Notes: generated by a model from the sequence alone, not told the origin. A stretch of 64,000 bases of DNA from Chitinophaga filiformis (GCF_023100805.1 NZ_CP095855.1:2831001-2895000); one strand, 5' to 3'. Counted from the stretch's first letter, positions 35,289 through 44,750 are shown. Program-made: numbers and translations.

Positions 35289-35903
35289 CTAATTCAGCAA
35301 TACCGGTGCACTGTTGCCAAAGGTGATCTCCAGTTCATGATCATGCAGGAAAGGCTCGTAGTATTGCCTGATGATCTTGGTGAGTTTCTCTTTAGACTGA
35401 TTAATATACAGGTTATTGTTCTCCAGTTGTTCGCGGGAGGTCTGGTAGAGCTTTTTCTGTACGTCAGTATAGGTTTCATCGTCCTGGAACAGCAACCAGC
35501 CTTTCCGGTTGGATGTTTCCATTTTATCTACTTTCAGCTCATAACTGAGCAGTTTCGGTTGTGGCAGGTTGATAGCGATCTTCTTATCCGAAACGGTGAT
35601 CCGGAAACTCTTCTCATCTGCATTGATACCATATTTGGCCAGGTAAGGGATGGATACCCAGATGGTATTCTCCAGGAATGCCTTTTTCAGATTGGTGGTC
35701 CATTCTCCATCGTCAGTGACATTACTGCGCTTGATAGTGGCATTGCCCTGCACCTCAAGGCTGGCCAGTTCTGCGATCTCGCGCACGATCTGACTATTGG
35801 AAAGAATACTCTGATTTACACTTTTACTGCCGAATTGTTTGCCTAACCAAAACAGTAGAACAGCCAGGGCCAGAAAAAAAACGAAACGAAAAAATCTTTT
35901 CAT
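35289..35903 (-). CDS. DUF4230 membrane-anchored protein
   Basis: A 204-residue protein from the ATG at 35903 (MKRFFRFVFFLALAVLLFWLG); a longer frame to 35948 adds 15 residues lacking features. One N-terminal membrane anchor is followed by a periplasmic domain matching my memory of DUF4230: REIAELASLEVQGNATIKRS, VSIPYLAKYGINADEKSFRI and IAINLPQPKLLSYELKVDKM, ending in an amphipathic helix set (LTKIIRQYYEPFLHDHELEI). Function is unknown. Convergent with the hypothetical gene at 34453-35172 with 116 nt between. Confidence 0.75.
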   Translation of the reverse strand: MKRFFRFVFFLALAVLLFWLGKQFGSKSVNQSILSNSQIVREIAELASLEVQGNATIKRSNVTDDGEWTTNLKKAFLENTIWVSIPYLAKYGINADEKSFRITVSDKKIAINLPQPKLLSYELKVDKMETSNRKGWLLFQDDETYTDVQKKLYQTSREQLENNNLYINQSKEKLTKIIRQYYEPFLHDHELEITFGNSAPVLLN

Positions 35904-36143
35904 AACGGAAGAGATAGTTGCTGCGGACCACAGTCCATAGCTGAACAAAGGTCCATAGTGATCTTGTTTTTGTTGTTAGTAATGTATGCAAAAGTCTACA
36001 AACGCTGGGCCATAGCCCCGATATACAGTTGGTAGCTTGTTGTGCGTTTTAAATATAAGTTACAACTCCCAAATAGGGACCCCGACGACGTCAGCGAATA
36101 TAATATTTATGGCTGATAGTCCATAATGATCCTGGTGGTATCA

Positions 36144-36659
36144 TCAACCGTGCACCAGGGAGGCGATCAGTTCACTGTGCTGTGGGTATACCGCCTGCAG
36201 GCTTTCTTTCCCCGCCAGTTCAAAATCGGCGAAATCGAAGCCGGGTGCAACTGTGCAACCTACAAGGGCAAAACCGCCGGGCACCTCTGTACGGGAGGCA
36301 AACCAGTGTCCTGCTTTGATCACCAGCTGGGGTTGTTCGCCTTCTTCGATGTTGAGCCCCAGTTTGTGGACGGTTAGCTGCCCTTCAGGAGCAATATCGT
36401 AGATAGCCAGGGAATGGCCATCGTAGAAATGCCATACTTCATCCGATGCAATACGGTGAAAAGCGGAAAACTGTCCTTCTTCCAGCAGGAAATAGATAGC
36501 GGTAGAAGCGCTACGGCTGCCGTTCATGGCCGGTGGCAGTTCCGACTGCTTAAATTCCCAGGAGGAACGATAGGTTTCCCGGAATGAGCCTCCTTCTACA
36601 TGGGACTGTAAGTTGAGATGTTCCCGCCAGTAGGCGGCATTGTGTCTTGGTTTTTGCAT
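36144..36659 (-). CDS. Cupin-domain protein (DUF985 family)
   Basis: A 171-residue single cupin. Motifs: HVEGGSFRETYRSSWEF near residue 20, STAIYFLLEEGQFSAFHRIA (about 52-71), SDEVWHFYDGHSLAIYDI (about 72-89), and QPQLVIKAGHWFASR (about 109-123), the metal- or sugar-binding strands of the fold. DUF985 cupins have no agreed reaction. The C-terminal GCTVAPGFDFADFEL is intact. It starts just beyond the terminator of the AraC regulator, so it is probably expressed on its own. Confidence 0.8.
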   Translation of the reverse strand: MQKPRHNAAYWREHLNLQSHVEGGSFRETYRSSWEFKQSELPPAMNGSRSASTAIYFLLEEGQFSAFHRIASDEVWHFYDGHSLAIYDIAPEGQLTVHKLGLNIEEGEQPQLVIKAGHWFASRTEVPGGFALVGCTVAPGFDFADFELAGKESLQAVYPQHSELIASLVHG

Positions 36660-36693
36660 GATAATACAAAAGAAAGGAAAATAGATTGAAATG

Positions 36694-36720
36694 AAAAAGC
36701 CGTCCCGTGAACGAGGCGGC
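36694..36720 (-). terminator. Terminator downstream of the AraC regulator
   Basis: On the minus strand an imperfect GC-rich stem (GCCGCCTCGT and ACGGGACGGC) is followed by TTTTT, 35 nt beyond the AraC stop. It separates that gene from the cupin. Confidence 0.75.
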
Positions 36721-36754
36721 TCTCTTATTTTTCATTTTTCTAGTCTGAATCTTG

Positions 36755-37579
36755 TTACGCTACGGCTACAGGGCGTGCTACCGGCATCTGCGCAATAGCT
36801 GTTTCCTGGTTCAGTACCGGTGGCTCTCCTTTGAAGAAGAGGAAATCCTGTATGAATAAAGCCTGGTTGTAATAATCGTTGTTAGTGATAAACGCCTGCC
36901 ACTCTTCTACATTCATCTGCTGCATGTTGCGCATAGCATCCCGGAAACGGAGCATACGTGCAAACAACTGTGGCGTCAGCCCGATCACCTCCATAAACTT
37001 CCTTTCCAGCGTGTGACGGGACATCTTAAATTTCTTCGTCAGCCACTCAACATTCGTATAGCCCTGGTGGTCAATGATGTAATCAGCAATTTCATCTACC
37101 TGTTTCAGGTTGTGTACCTGCGAGCACATCATGTTGGTAAATGCATCGTCCAGTACAGTGTCCAGTTTGGTGACATCCGTAGTGGCAGCAATTTTATTAG
37201 CCAGTTCCTTCCAGCACTCACGGTCCTGCTTCAGCAGATCACGGAAATAATTATTGAAGGCAGACATGTCCAGGCCCGCCAGCCTGTAACAACCATAAGC
37301 ATTCAGCTGGATCACGGTCATTTTTACAGGACCTTTTACCCTGATCTGATGATGACAGGTAAAATGGCCTACAACGGAAGCCTCCGGTAAAGTAAAGGAA
37401 GCATGTTGGGTGGGCTGGAAGATCACTTCTCCTTCCTGCAGAAATACCATGTACAGGTCTCCCAGGGAGAACAGGTTCTGCGGCAGGTTGATCAATCCGC
37501 TATTAGAGGTTTGTAAATGATAATACTGCTTAACATACGGTGCCAGCGAAGTTGCCGGTTGGTAGATACGGAAATTCAT
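36755..37579 (-). CDS. AraC-family regulator with cupin-like N-terminus
   Basis: A 274-residue regulator. The N-terminal domain (MNFRIYQPATSLAPYVKQYY, then EGEVIFQPTQHASFTLPEAS) is a short cupin-like sensor seen in Bacteroidota AraC proteins. The C-terminal DNA-binding domain carries YTNVEWLTKKFKMSRHTLER and LTPQLFARMLRFRDAMRN. The protein is shorter than the AraC-XylS norm of about 290 because the second helix-turn-helix is followed by a brief tail. An A/T-rich palindrome (37648-37667) precedes it and may be its own operator. Confidence 0.85.
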   Translation of the reverse strand: MNFRIYQPATSLAPYVKQYYHLQTSNSGLINLPQNLFSLGDLYMVFLQEGEVIFQPTQHASFTLPEASVVGHFTCHHQIRVKGPVKMTVIQLNAYGCYRLAGLDMSAFNNYFRDLLKQDRECWKELANKIAATTDVTKLDTVLDDAFTNMMCSQVHNLKQVDEIADYIIDHQGYTNVEWLTKKFKMSRHTLERKFMEVIGLTPQLFARMLRFRDAMRNMQQMNVEEWQAFITNNDYYNQALFIQDFLFFKGEPPVLNQETAIAQMPVARPVAVA

Positions 37580-37647
37580 AGGAATATGTATAAGGTTATC
37601 AGATATTCAAAACATCCACAGATCTGAATCAGGTCTTCAATTTCTTA

Positions 37648-37667
37648 TACAAACTTATATGTTTGTA
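37648..37667. promoter_or_regulatory. Palindromic promoter/operator upstream of AraC regulator
   Basis: TACAAAC-TTATAT-GTTTGTA is a perfect 7-6-7 inverted repeat 69 nt before the AraC ATG. It contains a TAnnTTTG on both strands (minus TAAGTTTG at 37650-37657, plus TATGTTTG at 37658-37665), so it could be both a -7 element and an autoregulatory site. Confidence 0.4.
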
Positions 37668-37931
37668 AGTATATAAAAAAATATAATTTGAGTAGCTTGA
37701 AAGACAAACTGTTGCAGCGGCTAAAACAGATAAATGCCTGTTGAGTATTGGTTTCCGGCGGAATTTGCTGGAATTTGTCTGTTTGAAGTGCCCTGCTTAA
37801 ATCAGTACAGGCCCGCCGGACGGCATAGCGGAATGGAAAGCTGATCTTCTCTGCCTGTTCGCTTTGTTATTCTTTTTAAAAAGGACGAGAATTGCAAAAT
37901 AAAATAGCATCCGGATATGTTCATCAATGCT

Positions 37932-37984
37932 CCGAATAAAAAGCGCCTGTATCACAATTTGTGATACAGGCGCTTTTTATTCGG
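37932..37984. terminator. Bidirectional terminator, perfect 26-bp arms
   Basis: A perfect palindrome of 26-bp arms around a single T. The core is GCGCCTGTATCACAA and its complement, flanked by AAAAA and TTTTT. It ends 6 nt from the S9 peptidase stop codon, and so ends that transcript. Confidence 0.9.
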
Positions 37985-37990
37985 TTAATG

Positions 37991-40759
37991 TTATTGCGCA
38001 TTGCCAGCGGTTTCCCAACCCCAGTTCTTTCCTTTTTCTGTGGCGGGTACTCCCTTTTCCATCCACTCCGGAGCGGGGGCATTTTTCAGGAAATGATCGA
38101 AGAACTGCTGCTCACGGCGCTGGATATCCTTACGGTTCTGGCGGAGTACCAGGTTATGAGCTTCATTGTTGTAATTCAGCAGCCATACCTTTTTACCCAG
38201 ACGGCGCAGGCCGGTGAACAACTCTATGCCCTGGTACCAGGGCACGGCGCCATCTGCATCATTGCTCATGATGGCCAGCGGCGTTGTAACCTTTGGCAGG
38301 TGGAAAAGCGGGGAGTTTTCCATATAAAGCTCCGGTTTTTCCCATAAGGTGGCCCCGATCCGGCTCTGGGAGCGCTCGTACTGGAATTGGCGGTTCATAC
38401 CGGTTTCCCAGCGGATGCCACCATAGGCGCTGGTCATATTGGCTACAGGAGCGCCCGCCCAGGCGGCTTTGAAGAGGTGGGTACGGGTGATCAGGTAAGC
38501 CACCTGGTATCCGCCCCAGCTTTGTCCCTGTATACCCATATTCAGGCTGTCTGCCCAGGGATGTGCTGCCAGTGCACGGGCGCCGCTGACAACATAATCG
38601 TACGCTCCCTGTCCCGGATGACCGTTCTCATAGGTAATATCCGGCGCCAGTACCAGGTAGCCACGGCTCACAAAGAAGGGAATATTTAACCGGGAAGGAG
38701 TAGGGCTTGGCGGCTGATAATTATACAGGCCATCCGTCAGCTTCTCGTAGAAATACAGTATTACCGGGTACTTTTTAGTACTGTCAAAGTCTTCCGGTTT
38801 GTACAGGATTCCCTCCGCTGGTTTGCCATTGTAAGCCGTCCATTTGAACAGCTCTGCCGTACCCCAGTTGTATTGTTGCTGCTGTGGATTAATATGGCTG
38901 ATCTGTGTGGCATTGGCCAGGGAAGTACCGGTATACACATCGGGCGACTGCACATAACTCGCTTTGGTAAAAATGTAATTTCCGGCGTTTTCAGCCTTTA
39001 CAGGGTCGCCGAAGGTATATGGTCCCATGACCAGCAATCCGGGCTTTAAAGGGGCCTTTTTGAACGTACAGGGGGCTGTGTAGAAACCGTTCTCCTTGGT
39101 AGTTTCACTGAAGGTCTCCAGCAAAAGCAACTGCCCCGGTTTAAAGAACTTTTCTTCCTTCAGCACCTTTGCATAGCGGAAGCGCAGTTTCTGCTGACGT
39201 CCGTAGCCTGCGGTGATCATTTGCGGGGCGTTTTTTCCGGCAGGATCCACCTGCCAGATGTCATACCTGTCGTAAATGTATACAGCTTTATCATCTTCCA
39301 GCCATCCTGCCATGCCATAAGGGCCCGGCAGGTCGGGATGATCATCGTCTTCCTCAGAAAGTGAGACGGGGATCTTCTCGGTTATATTCCTGGTAATGCC
39401 GGTAGCTGTTTCATATGCAAACCATTGTTTCTGCTGCAGGTTGTACCAGGTGATATAGCGGCCGGCAGGGGAGATGCGGGCAACGCTGTCCATGTTTTGT
39501 TGTAAGAGTTTACGGTTGCCGTTTTCCAGGTTCACCAGGTAAGCAGTTTTCAGGGAATTCCCTGTCCATTGTACGACCACACGTTGTCCTCTGTCAGTAT
39601 ATCCCACGGCATACGGACTGTTACCTTCCCTGGCAAAGGAGATATTTTCCATATCCTTATCTGCCAGCTGGATGATCTGTTTGTTGCCGGGATAATACAC
39701 AGCCTGGTAACTTCTTTTCAGTTCCTTATCTGCATTTTTCAGCTGCATGGGTTGCAGGTAATCATCCTGGTAATTCCAGATATCTACCTTCGCTACTTCA
39801 AAGTCTACGATGTTGGTATCTTTCGGCGGCCTTATGGGGGCGGTGCCGAAGAATAACCGCTGCCCGTTCTGACTGAACCATACTTTGCCATCAGGGCTTA
39901 CTGACCAGTTGGCCGGGAATGCACGGGTATTCCTGTCGGCCGTAATTACACCACTATCCTGGCCGGGACGGTAATAATACAGGGCATAGAACTGCTGCAG
40001 GGCTTTGGCGCTGTCGCGGGAGCTGCACCAGGCGGCCTGTTCGCCTGCTTCGTCGAAGGCAAACTGGCTGCGCAGGGCGGTACCACGGCTCAGGGTGTCC
40101 GCCTTGCGGGCAGCTACATTCCAGAGCAATACTGCCGCCTGCGACAGGGAATCTTTTTTATCTGCCACTACTTCTGCCAGCAAACGGTTGCCGGGTTTGC
40201 TGAAAATATAGTCCTGTACGTTCCGGATAGTATCTGCGGATTTTTTATCGGGGTAGTAGATGACCAGATGGCCACTGGCGGTGTCCGTCTGGGGCTTTTC
40301 CTTCAGATAAGCCACTACGCCACTGCCTTTTTCAGGTGTTTTGAAAGATCTTACCGCAGGAACTTTGTAGACATCGTTGCTGCCCAGCATGACGATACCG
40401 AGGGAATCTTTGGGCATATCTGCCGGCTTTTTCTTTTTGATCTTCGCCTGCCGTACAACGGCAAAGGGTGCTTTGATAGAGAAGATAGCATAACGGCTGT
40501 CTTCCGTGATCACCGCATTGCTGCCACGGGGCACTTCCAGTCTTTGCCCGTTCTGGTTGTTGTAGATAAAAAGGGATGCGTCGCCTTCCTGTGGCGTAAC
40601 GGTGTAGACGGTCCACTGACCGTTATTGCTGATGGCTTTACTGCCGATATTCTGCCAGCTGTCATACACTGAATGATCAAGTGGCTTTTTCGCGGGCTGT
40701 TGCGCGTAAGATAGTAAGGAGAGGCCGGTAAATGCGGCGGCACACATGATTTGCTTCAT
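37991..40759 (-). CDS. Secreted S9-family serine peptidase (long)
   Basis: A 922-residue peptidase. A signal peptide (MKQIMCAAAFTGLSLLSYAQ) precedes a long N-terminal region that should form a beta propeller (about 30-640), followed by an alpha/beta-hydrolase domain. The nucleophile Ser is in IQGQSWGGYQVAYL, the Asp is in SNDADGAVPWYQG and the His is in NNEAHNLVLRQN. The domain size and GQSWGG motif resemble acyl-aminoacyl/dipeptidyl S9C-type enzymes, but the specificity is unknown. It is longer than the usual 650-800 residues because of the propeller region. It stands alone, with EamA ending 60 nt away on the same strand. Confidence 0.88.
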   Translation of the reverse strand: MKQIMCAAAFTGLSLLSYAQQPAKKPLDHSVYDSWQNIGSKAISNNGQWTVYTVTPQEGDASLFIYNNQNGQRLEVPRGSNAVITEDSRYAIFSIKAPFAVVRQAKIKKKKPADMPKDSLGIVMLGSNDVYKVPAVRSFKTPEKGSGVVAYLKEKPQTDTASGHLVIYYPDKKSADTIRNVQDYIFSKPGNRLLAEVVADKKDSLSQAAVLLWNVAARKADTLSRGTALRSQFAFDEAGEQAAWCSSRDSAKALQQFYALYYYRPGQDSGVITADRNTRAFPANWSVSPDGKVWFSQNGQRLFFGTAPIRPPKDTNIVDFEVAKVDIWNYQDDYLQPMQLKNADKELKRSYQAVYYPGNKQIIQLADKDMENISFAREGNSPYAVGYTDRGQRVVVQWTGNSLKTAYLVNLENGNRKLLQQNMDSVARISPAGRYITWYNLQQKQWFAYETATGITRNITEKIPVSLSEEDDDHPDLPGPYGMAGWLEDDKAVYIYDRYDIWQVDPAGKNAPQMITAGYGRQQKLRFRYAKVLKEEKFFKPGQLLLLETFSETTKENGFYTAPCTFKKAPLKPGLLVMGPYTFGDPVKAENAGNYIFTKASYVQSPDVYTGTSLANATQISHINPQQQQYNWGTAELFKWTAYNGKPAEGILYKPEDFDSTKKYPVILYFYEKLTDGLYNYQPPSPTPSRLNIPFFVSRGYLVLAPDITYENGHPGQGAYDYVVSGARALAAHPWADSLNMGIQGQSWGGYQVAYLITRTHLFKAAWAGAPVANMTSAYGGIRWETGMNRQFQYERSQSRIGATLWEKPELYMENSPLFHLPKVTTPLAIMSNDADGAVPWYQGIELFTGLRRLGKKVWLLNYNNEAHNLVLRQNRKDIQRREQQFFDHFLKNAPAPEWMEKGVPATEKGKNWGWETAGNAQ

Positions 40760-40819
40760 GTGGTCTAAAATATAAAAATCAGCCTTACCTGCATGCGAAT
40801 TGCGGATAGACGGTCGAAA

Positions 40820-41701
40820 TCAGGCATGAGTTTGCCTTGTATGCCGCGTTACCCTGGTCATTTGTAATGCTACAGACAATATGATGCAGGCAAGACCAAA
40901 GTAAAAAGCGTAGGTCAGTTCCCGGTTCTCGTGAAAGAGAATGAAGGCCATCACAATGCTGTACACCGGCTCCAGATTGAAGGAGAGGTTTACTGTAAAG
41001 GGAGAGATCTTTGTCAGGGCGCTCATCATCAGCATATATAAACACACTGTGCAGGCCCAGGCCAGGATCAGCAGGTAACTGAGATCTGTAAACGAAGGCA
41101 GGCTCAGAGGTTGCGGAAAGAAGTGCAGGTAAGCGGGCAGGAGCAGGGTAAGTGCCATCCAGCCTACAGACAGTTCATAAAAAGTGATGGTAGGCGTATC
41201 GTATTTAGCGATCAGGCGCTTGTTGAAGATAGTGAACAGTGCAGCAAACAGGGATGAGATAACACCCAGGATGATACCTGTACGGTATTGTACGTCGAAG
41301 TGAAAGATGAGGAAAATACCGCAAAGTGTGATACCGCTCAGTAAGAGCTCTGTTTTATCCACCCTGTACCGGTTTATCAGCGGATCGAGTGCCGCGGTGA
41401 ACAGGCTGGTGAGCGCAAAACAAACCACACCGATGGAAACGTTCGAGTATTTGATGCTGGCATAGAAGAATAACCAGTGCAGCACGACAACCATGCCGGT
41501 AAGGCCAATAGGTACGATCTGTTTAAAGGAGAGTTTTGTAAGTAACTTTTTCCACCGGAAAATGACGTACAGGGTGATGACTGTGAACAGGAGCCTGTAC
41601 CATACAAGCATTCCTTCATTGAGGGTGATCAGTTTTCCCAATATACCCGTAAAACCCGCCAGGAATACCGACAGGTGTAATTGTATCAGTGCTTTTTTCA
41701 T
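40820..41701 (-). CDS. EamA-family (DMT) transporter
   Basis: A 293-residue protein with ten predicted membrane segments in two EamA halves (about 1-138 and 145-285). Segments such as GMLVWYRLLFTVITLYVIFR and SVGWMALTLLLPAYLHF, and the end LEPVYSIVMAFILFHENREL, are typical. DMT proteins export amino acids, nucleosides or drugs; this one cannot be assigned. It starts 6 nt after the glycosyltransferase stop, so the two are cotranscribed. Confidence 0.85.
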   Translation of the reverse strand: MKKALIQLHLSVFLAGFTGILGKLITLNEGMLVWYRLLFTVITLYVIFRWKKLLTKLSFKQIVPIGLTGMVVVLHWLFFYASIKYSNVSIGVVCFALTSLFTAALDPLINRYRVDKTELLLSGITLCGIFLIFHFDVQYRTGIILGVISSLFAALFTIFNKRLIAKYDTPTITFYELSVGWMALTLLLPAYLHFFPQPLSLPSFTDLSYLLILAWACTVCLYMLMMSALTKISPFTVNLSFNLEPVYSIVMAFILFHENRELTYAFYFGLACIILSVALQMTRVTRHTRQTHA

Positions 41702-41707
41702 TTCCGC

Positions 41708-42454
41708 TTATTCGCTGTTTCTTACGCGTCTTTCATACTTGCGGAACAGGCTTTCCCATTGAATTTTGAGTACTCCCAATATCCCTTCCTTAATAATTCC
41801 CTTACTCATTTTGGAATATCCTTCTTTACGGTCCTTAAAGGTGATAGGTACTTCTTTTATTTTGAAGCCCAGTTTCCAGGCCGTGAATTTCATTTCTATC
41901 TGGAAGGCGTATCCTACGAAACGGATCGCGTCCAGGTTAATAGCTTCCAGTACCTGCCTTTTGTAACAAACAAAGCCGGCAGTGGCATCTTTTACCCTGA
42001 TCCAGGTAACCAGGCGCACATAGATGGAAGCGCCATAGGAGAGGATGGCCCTGTCCCAGGGCCAGTTTTCCGTTTTGCCACCCTTTACGTAGCGGGAACC
42101 TACGGAAACATCGCCACCTTCCTTTGCACATGCGTCATACAACCTCACGAGGTCGGCCGGGTTGTGGGAAAAGTCAGCATCCATTTCGAAGATATACTGA
42201 TATCCTTTCTCCAGTGCCCATTTGAAACCAAAGATATAGGCGGTGCCTAATCCCTGTTTACCGCTTCTTTCAACCAGGAACAACTCGCCGGAGTGGGACT
42301 GCTGCATATTCCTTACAATATTACCGGTACCGTCGGGCGAACCGTCGTCCACGATCAGTACATGAAAGTTTTGTTGCAGGGCAAACACCGCGTCAATGAT
42401 GTTACGGATATTATCCTTCTCATTGTACGTGGGAATGATGACGAGCTTTTCCAA
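41708..42454 (-). CDS. Polyprenol-phosphate mannosyltransferase (DPM1-like GT2)
   Basis: A 248-residue family-2 glycosyltransferase matching bacterial polyprenol monophosphomannose synthases. EKLVIIPTYNEKDNIRNIID leads the Rossmann-like fold, followed by LIVDDGSPDGT (DDGSPDG), FEMDADFSHNP (DxD) and VGSRYVKGGKTENWPWDR with the RxxSY-like segment. It would transfer mannose from GDP-mannose to a lipid carrier at the membrane, feeding protein or lipid glycosylation. No membrane helix follows, as in DPM1. The start is TTG at 42454, with no ATG before an in-frame TAA 12 codons upstream; AACATTTG (42460-42467) upstream suggests a near-leaderless message. Confidence 0.85.
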   Translation of the reverse strand: MEKLVIIPTYNEKDNIRNIIDAVFALQQNFHVLIVDDGSPDGTGNIVRNMQQSHSGELFLVERSGKQGLGTAYIFGFKWALEKGYQYIFEMDADFSHNPADLVRLYDACAKEGGDVSVGSRYVKGGKTENWPWDRAILSYGASIYVRLVTWIRVKDATAGFVCYKRQVLEAINLDAIRFVGYAFQIEMKFTAWKLGFKIKEVPITFKDRKEGYSKMSKGIIKEGILGVLKIQWESLFRKYERRVRNSE

Positions 42455-42523
42455 TCTAGCAAATGTTGTTTTAGGAGTGCGAAATTAGTCTAATCGCTAA
42501 ATAAAGGAAGGATTTTATAAATA

Positions 42524-43297
42524 TTAAATCTTTTTTAACATCATACTATGATATATTTCTGTGAGTTTCTGCTTGGTATTCAGCGGAAAATCAGCTTTCA
42601 TCATCCAATCATAGTACTGAGGTTCTATTTTAAGCACTTCTCGTACAGGCCTTCCTTTATATTTACCAAAATTGAATACTTCAAGGCCATTCTGCATCAC
42701 CATACGCCTTGCGAAGTCTACATAGTCGTCTTCTTTCGTGAATTCTGCCAGCGGGCCCACTTCAGCCTGCAGCTGCTCGTAGCGCGACAGCTGTGCTTCC
42801 AGTATTTCGTAGGTAGCCAGGGCGTCTGCTTCAGCGCTGTGCGCATTCTCCAGGTTCTTATCGCAATAGAACTTATAAGCAGCGCTGAGCGTGCGTTTTT
42901 CCATCAGGTGGAAGATCTTCTGCACATCAATGAATTTACGGTCTTTCACGTCAAATTCTAGGCCTGCGCGCAGGAATTCTTCTACCAGCAATGGTATGTC
43001 GAAACGGTTGGAATTATAACCGGCCAGGTCGCAGTTGTCCAGGTACTGGCGCAGTTCATTCGCACATTGTTTGAAATTGGGACAATCCTTCACATCGTCA
43101 TCGCTGATACCGTGAATAGCGGTAGAGGATGCAGGAATAGGCATGCCGGGGTGAATTCTTTTCACCTTGGATTGGGTACTCTTGTCAGGGAATACCTTGA
43201 TGATAGCAATTTCAATAATACGGTCCGTAGCCACATTGGTGCCGGTCGTCTCCAGATCAATTACGGCCAGGGGCCTTTTCAGTTGCAAAGAGGGCAT
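42524..43297 (-). CDS. DEDDh 3'-5' exonuclease (DNA polymerase III epsilon-like)
   Basis: A 257-residue exonuclease of the DnaQ family. Acidic motifs: AVIDLETTGTN at about residue 11, HGISDDDVKDCPNF in the second block, YNSNRFDIPLLVEE with Asp, and HSAEADALATYEI with the active-site His/Asp. It is followed by a C-terminal helical extension ending in LTEIYHSMML. It removes 3' nucleotides in repair or RNA turnover. It is 9 nt downstream of mpl on the same strand. No replicative polymerase lies nearby, so it is likely an orphan nuclease. Confidence 0.9.
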   Translation of the reverse strand: MPSLQLKRPLAVIDLETTGTNVATDRIIEIAIIKVFPDKSTQSKVKRIHPGMPIPASSTAIHGISDDDVKDCPNFKQCANELRQYLDNCDLAGYNSNRFDIPLLVEEFLRAGLEFDVKDRKFIDVQKIFHLMEKRTLSAAYKFYCDKNLENAHSAEADALATYEILEAQLSRYEQLQAEVGPLAEFTKEDDYVDFARRMVMQNGLEVFNFGKYKGRPVREVLKIEPQYYDWMMKADFPLNTKQKLTEIYHSMMLKKI

Positions 43298-43306
43298 GAC
43301 TAATTT

Positions 43307-44659
43307 TTATAGATACTTTTTCAGCGAATTTACGTCCAATCCTTCATAATCACCCGAACTCATCATGAGCAGGTTGGCATTGTGGTAATCCTGCTTGTCG
43401 AGGAAGGCCTGCAGATGCTCCCTTTGGGTGAATATTTCAAGGTCATTGCGGCCAAAGCCCTGCGCCACCAGGTCGGGAGCGAGGTCAGGCATGCGTTTGA
43501 TCTCCAGTGCGTGTTTACTGTAGAATACTACAGGCACGTCTGCTTTGTCCATTACACCCTGGTATTGTACCATAAAATCAGCGTTCAGGCTGCTATAGGT
43601 ATGCAATTCCAGTACAGCTATCAGCCTGCGCTGCGGATATTGGGACTGCAGGGCATTGATAGTGGCCATTACTTTAGACGGTGCATGGGCAAAGTCGCGG
43701 TAAATAGCGCAATGATCATTTTTGCCCACCAGTTCCAGCCTTTTGGCTGCTCCTTTGAAGGTGGAGATAGCTTTCAGGAAGGTTTCGTCGCTGATGCCCA
43801 GTTGATTGCAAACAAGGCGTGCAGCGTGCATATTCAGCAGATTGTGGTCGCCGAACACTTCGAGAACGCTTTGTCCGCTGCCAAAGGTCACAGTGGTAGT
43901 ACCATTGACGATCTGGTGTGGTGGTATATCGTACGGGACCAGTTTCAGGTGCAGACCTTCAGTCTTTACCAGCTTAACCAGTTCCGGATCGGTGCTGTTA
44001 TAGATGAGGATATTGCCGGCCTTCATTGTGCGGAGGAAGATGGCAAACTGCTCCAGGTAGTTGTCGAAGGTGGGGAACACGTTGATATGATCCCAGGCAA
44101 TACCGGTCAGTACAGCAATGTGCGGGTGCAGGAAATGGAATTTCGGCCGCTTTTCAATGACAGAAGCAGGGTATTCGTCTCCTTCACAAACGATGACAGG
44201 GGCATCGGTAATGTTGACAGACTGTGCAAAGCCGGCGAGGCGTGCGCCTACCAGGTAGTCGAATGCCTGTCCTGACTGCTGCAGTACATGCATGATCATG
44301 GCGGTGGTGGTGGTTTTACCATGGCTGCCGCCTACAACGACCCTTTTCTTTTGCTGGCTTTCCTGGTAGATATATTCCGGGAAAGAATAGATCTTCAACC
44401 CCAGTTCTTTGGCTTTGATCAGCTCGGGATTGTCTCCGCGGGCATGCATTCCCAGAATAACAGCGTCGAGGTCGGCCGTAATACGGCTGTCATCCCAGCC
44501 CATTGTGGCAGGCGCAATACCGGCCTGGCGCAGATTGCCGAGTGCTGGTTCGTAGATCTCGTCGTCACTGCCGGTTACCTGGTAACCCTTGTTTTTCAAT
44601 GCGATAGCCAGCTGATGCATCACACTGCCACCCACAGCAATAAAATGTACTTTTGCCAT
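43307..44659 (-). CDS. mpl: Mpl, UDP-MurNAc:L-Ala-D-Glu-mDAP ligase
   Basis: A 450-residue Mur-type ligase that recycles the cell-wall tripeptide by coupling it to UDP-MurNAc. The first domain has the Rossmann motif VGGSVMHQLAIALKNKGYQV, the ATP site is VVVGGSHGKTTTTAMIMHVL, and the later motifs ICEGDEYPAS and DHINVFPTFDNYLEQF match. The acidic C-terminal domain ends DYEGLDVNSLKKYL. Length agrees with Mpl rather than MurC (about 490). Upstream of the exonuclease in a short operon. Confidence 0.9.
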   Translation of the reverse strand: MAKVHFIAVGGSVMHQLAIALKNKGYQVTGSDDEIYEPALGNLRQAGIAPATMGWDDSRITADLDAVILGMHARGDNPELIKAKELGLKIYSFPEYIYQESQQKKRVVVGGSHGKTTTTAMIMHVLQQSGQAFDYLVGARLAGFAQSVNITDAPVIVCEGDEYPASVIEKRPKFHFLHPHIAVLTGIAWDHINVFPTFDNYLEQFAIFLRTMKAGNILIYNSTDPELVKLVKTEGLHLKLVPYDIPPHQIVNGTTTVTFGSGQSVLEVFGDHNLLNMHAARLVCNQLGISDETFLKAISTFKGAAKRLELVGKNDHCAIYRDFAHAPSKVMATINALQSQYPQRRLIAVLELHTYSSLNADFMVQYQGVMDKADVPVVFYSKHALEIKRMPDLAPDLVAQGFGRNDLEIFTQREHLQAFLDKQDYHNANLLMMSSGDYEGLDVNSLKKYL

Positions 44660-44750
44660 ATAATTTAAACCAGATACCTGCGTTTTATCGTTATATTTAT
44701 ATTCAGGGAAAAAGGAACGATATTATATCTAAAATCTTTAATATAAATTT

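Larger units (their letters stand above)
37580..37990. other. Intergenic region AraC / S9 peptidase 3' end
   Basis: 411 nt with no credible gene. It holds the AraC promoter candidate at the left and the 26-bp-arm palindrome (37932-37984) at the right. Confidence 0.5.

Noticed and set aside
35933..36131. Repeated GTCCATAG / GTCCATARTGATC motifs around the DUF4230-cupin gap
   Set aside because: Two or three short copies (8-13 nt) in AT-rich DNA; too little to call a repeat family or site.
43382..44275. A 297-codon plus-strand frame opposite mpl
   Set aside because: Antisense shadow; the minus strand encodes a full Mur-type ligase.
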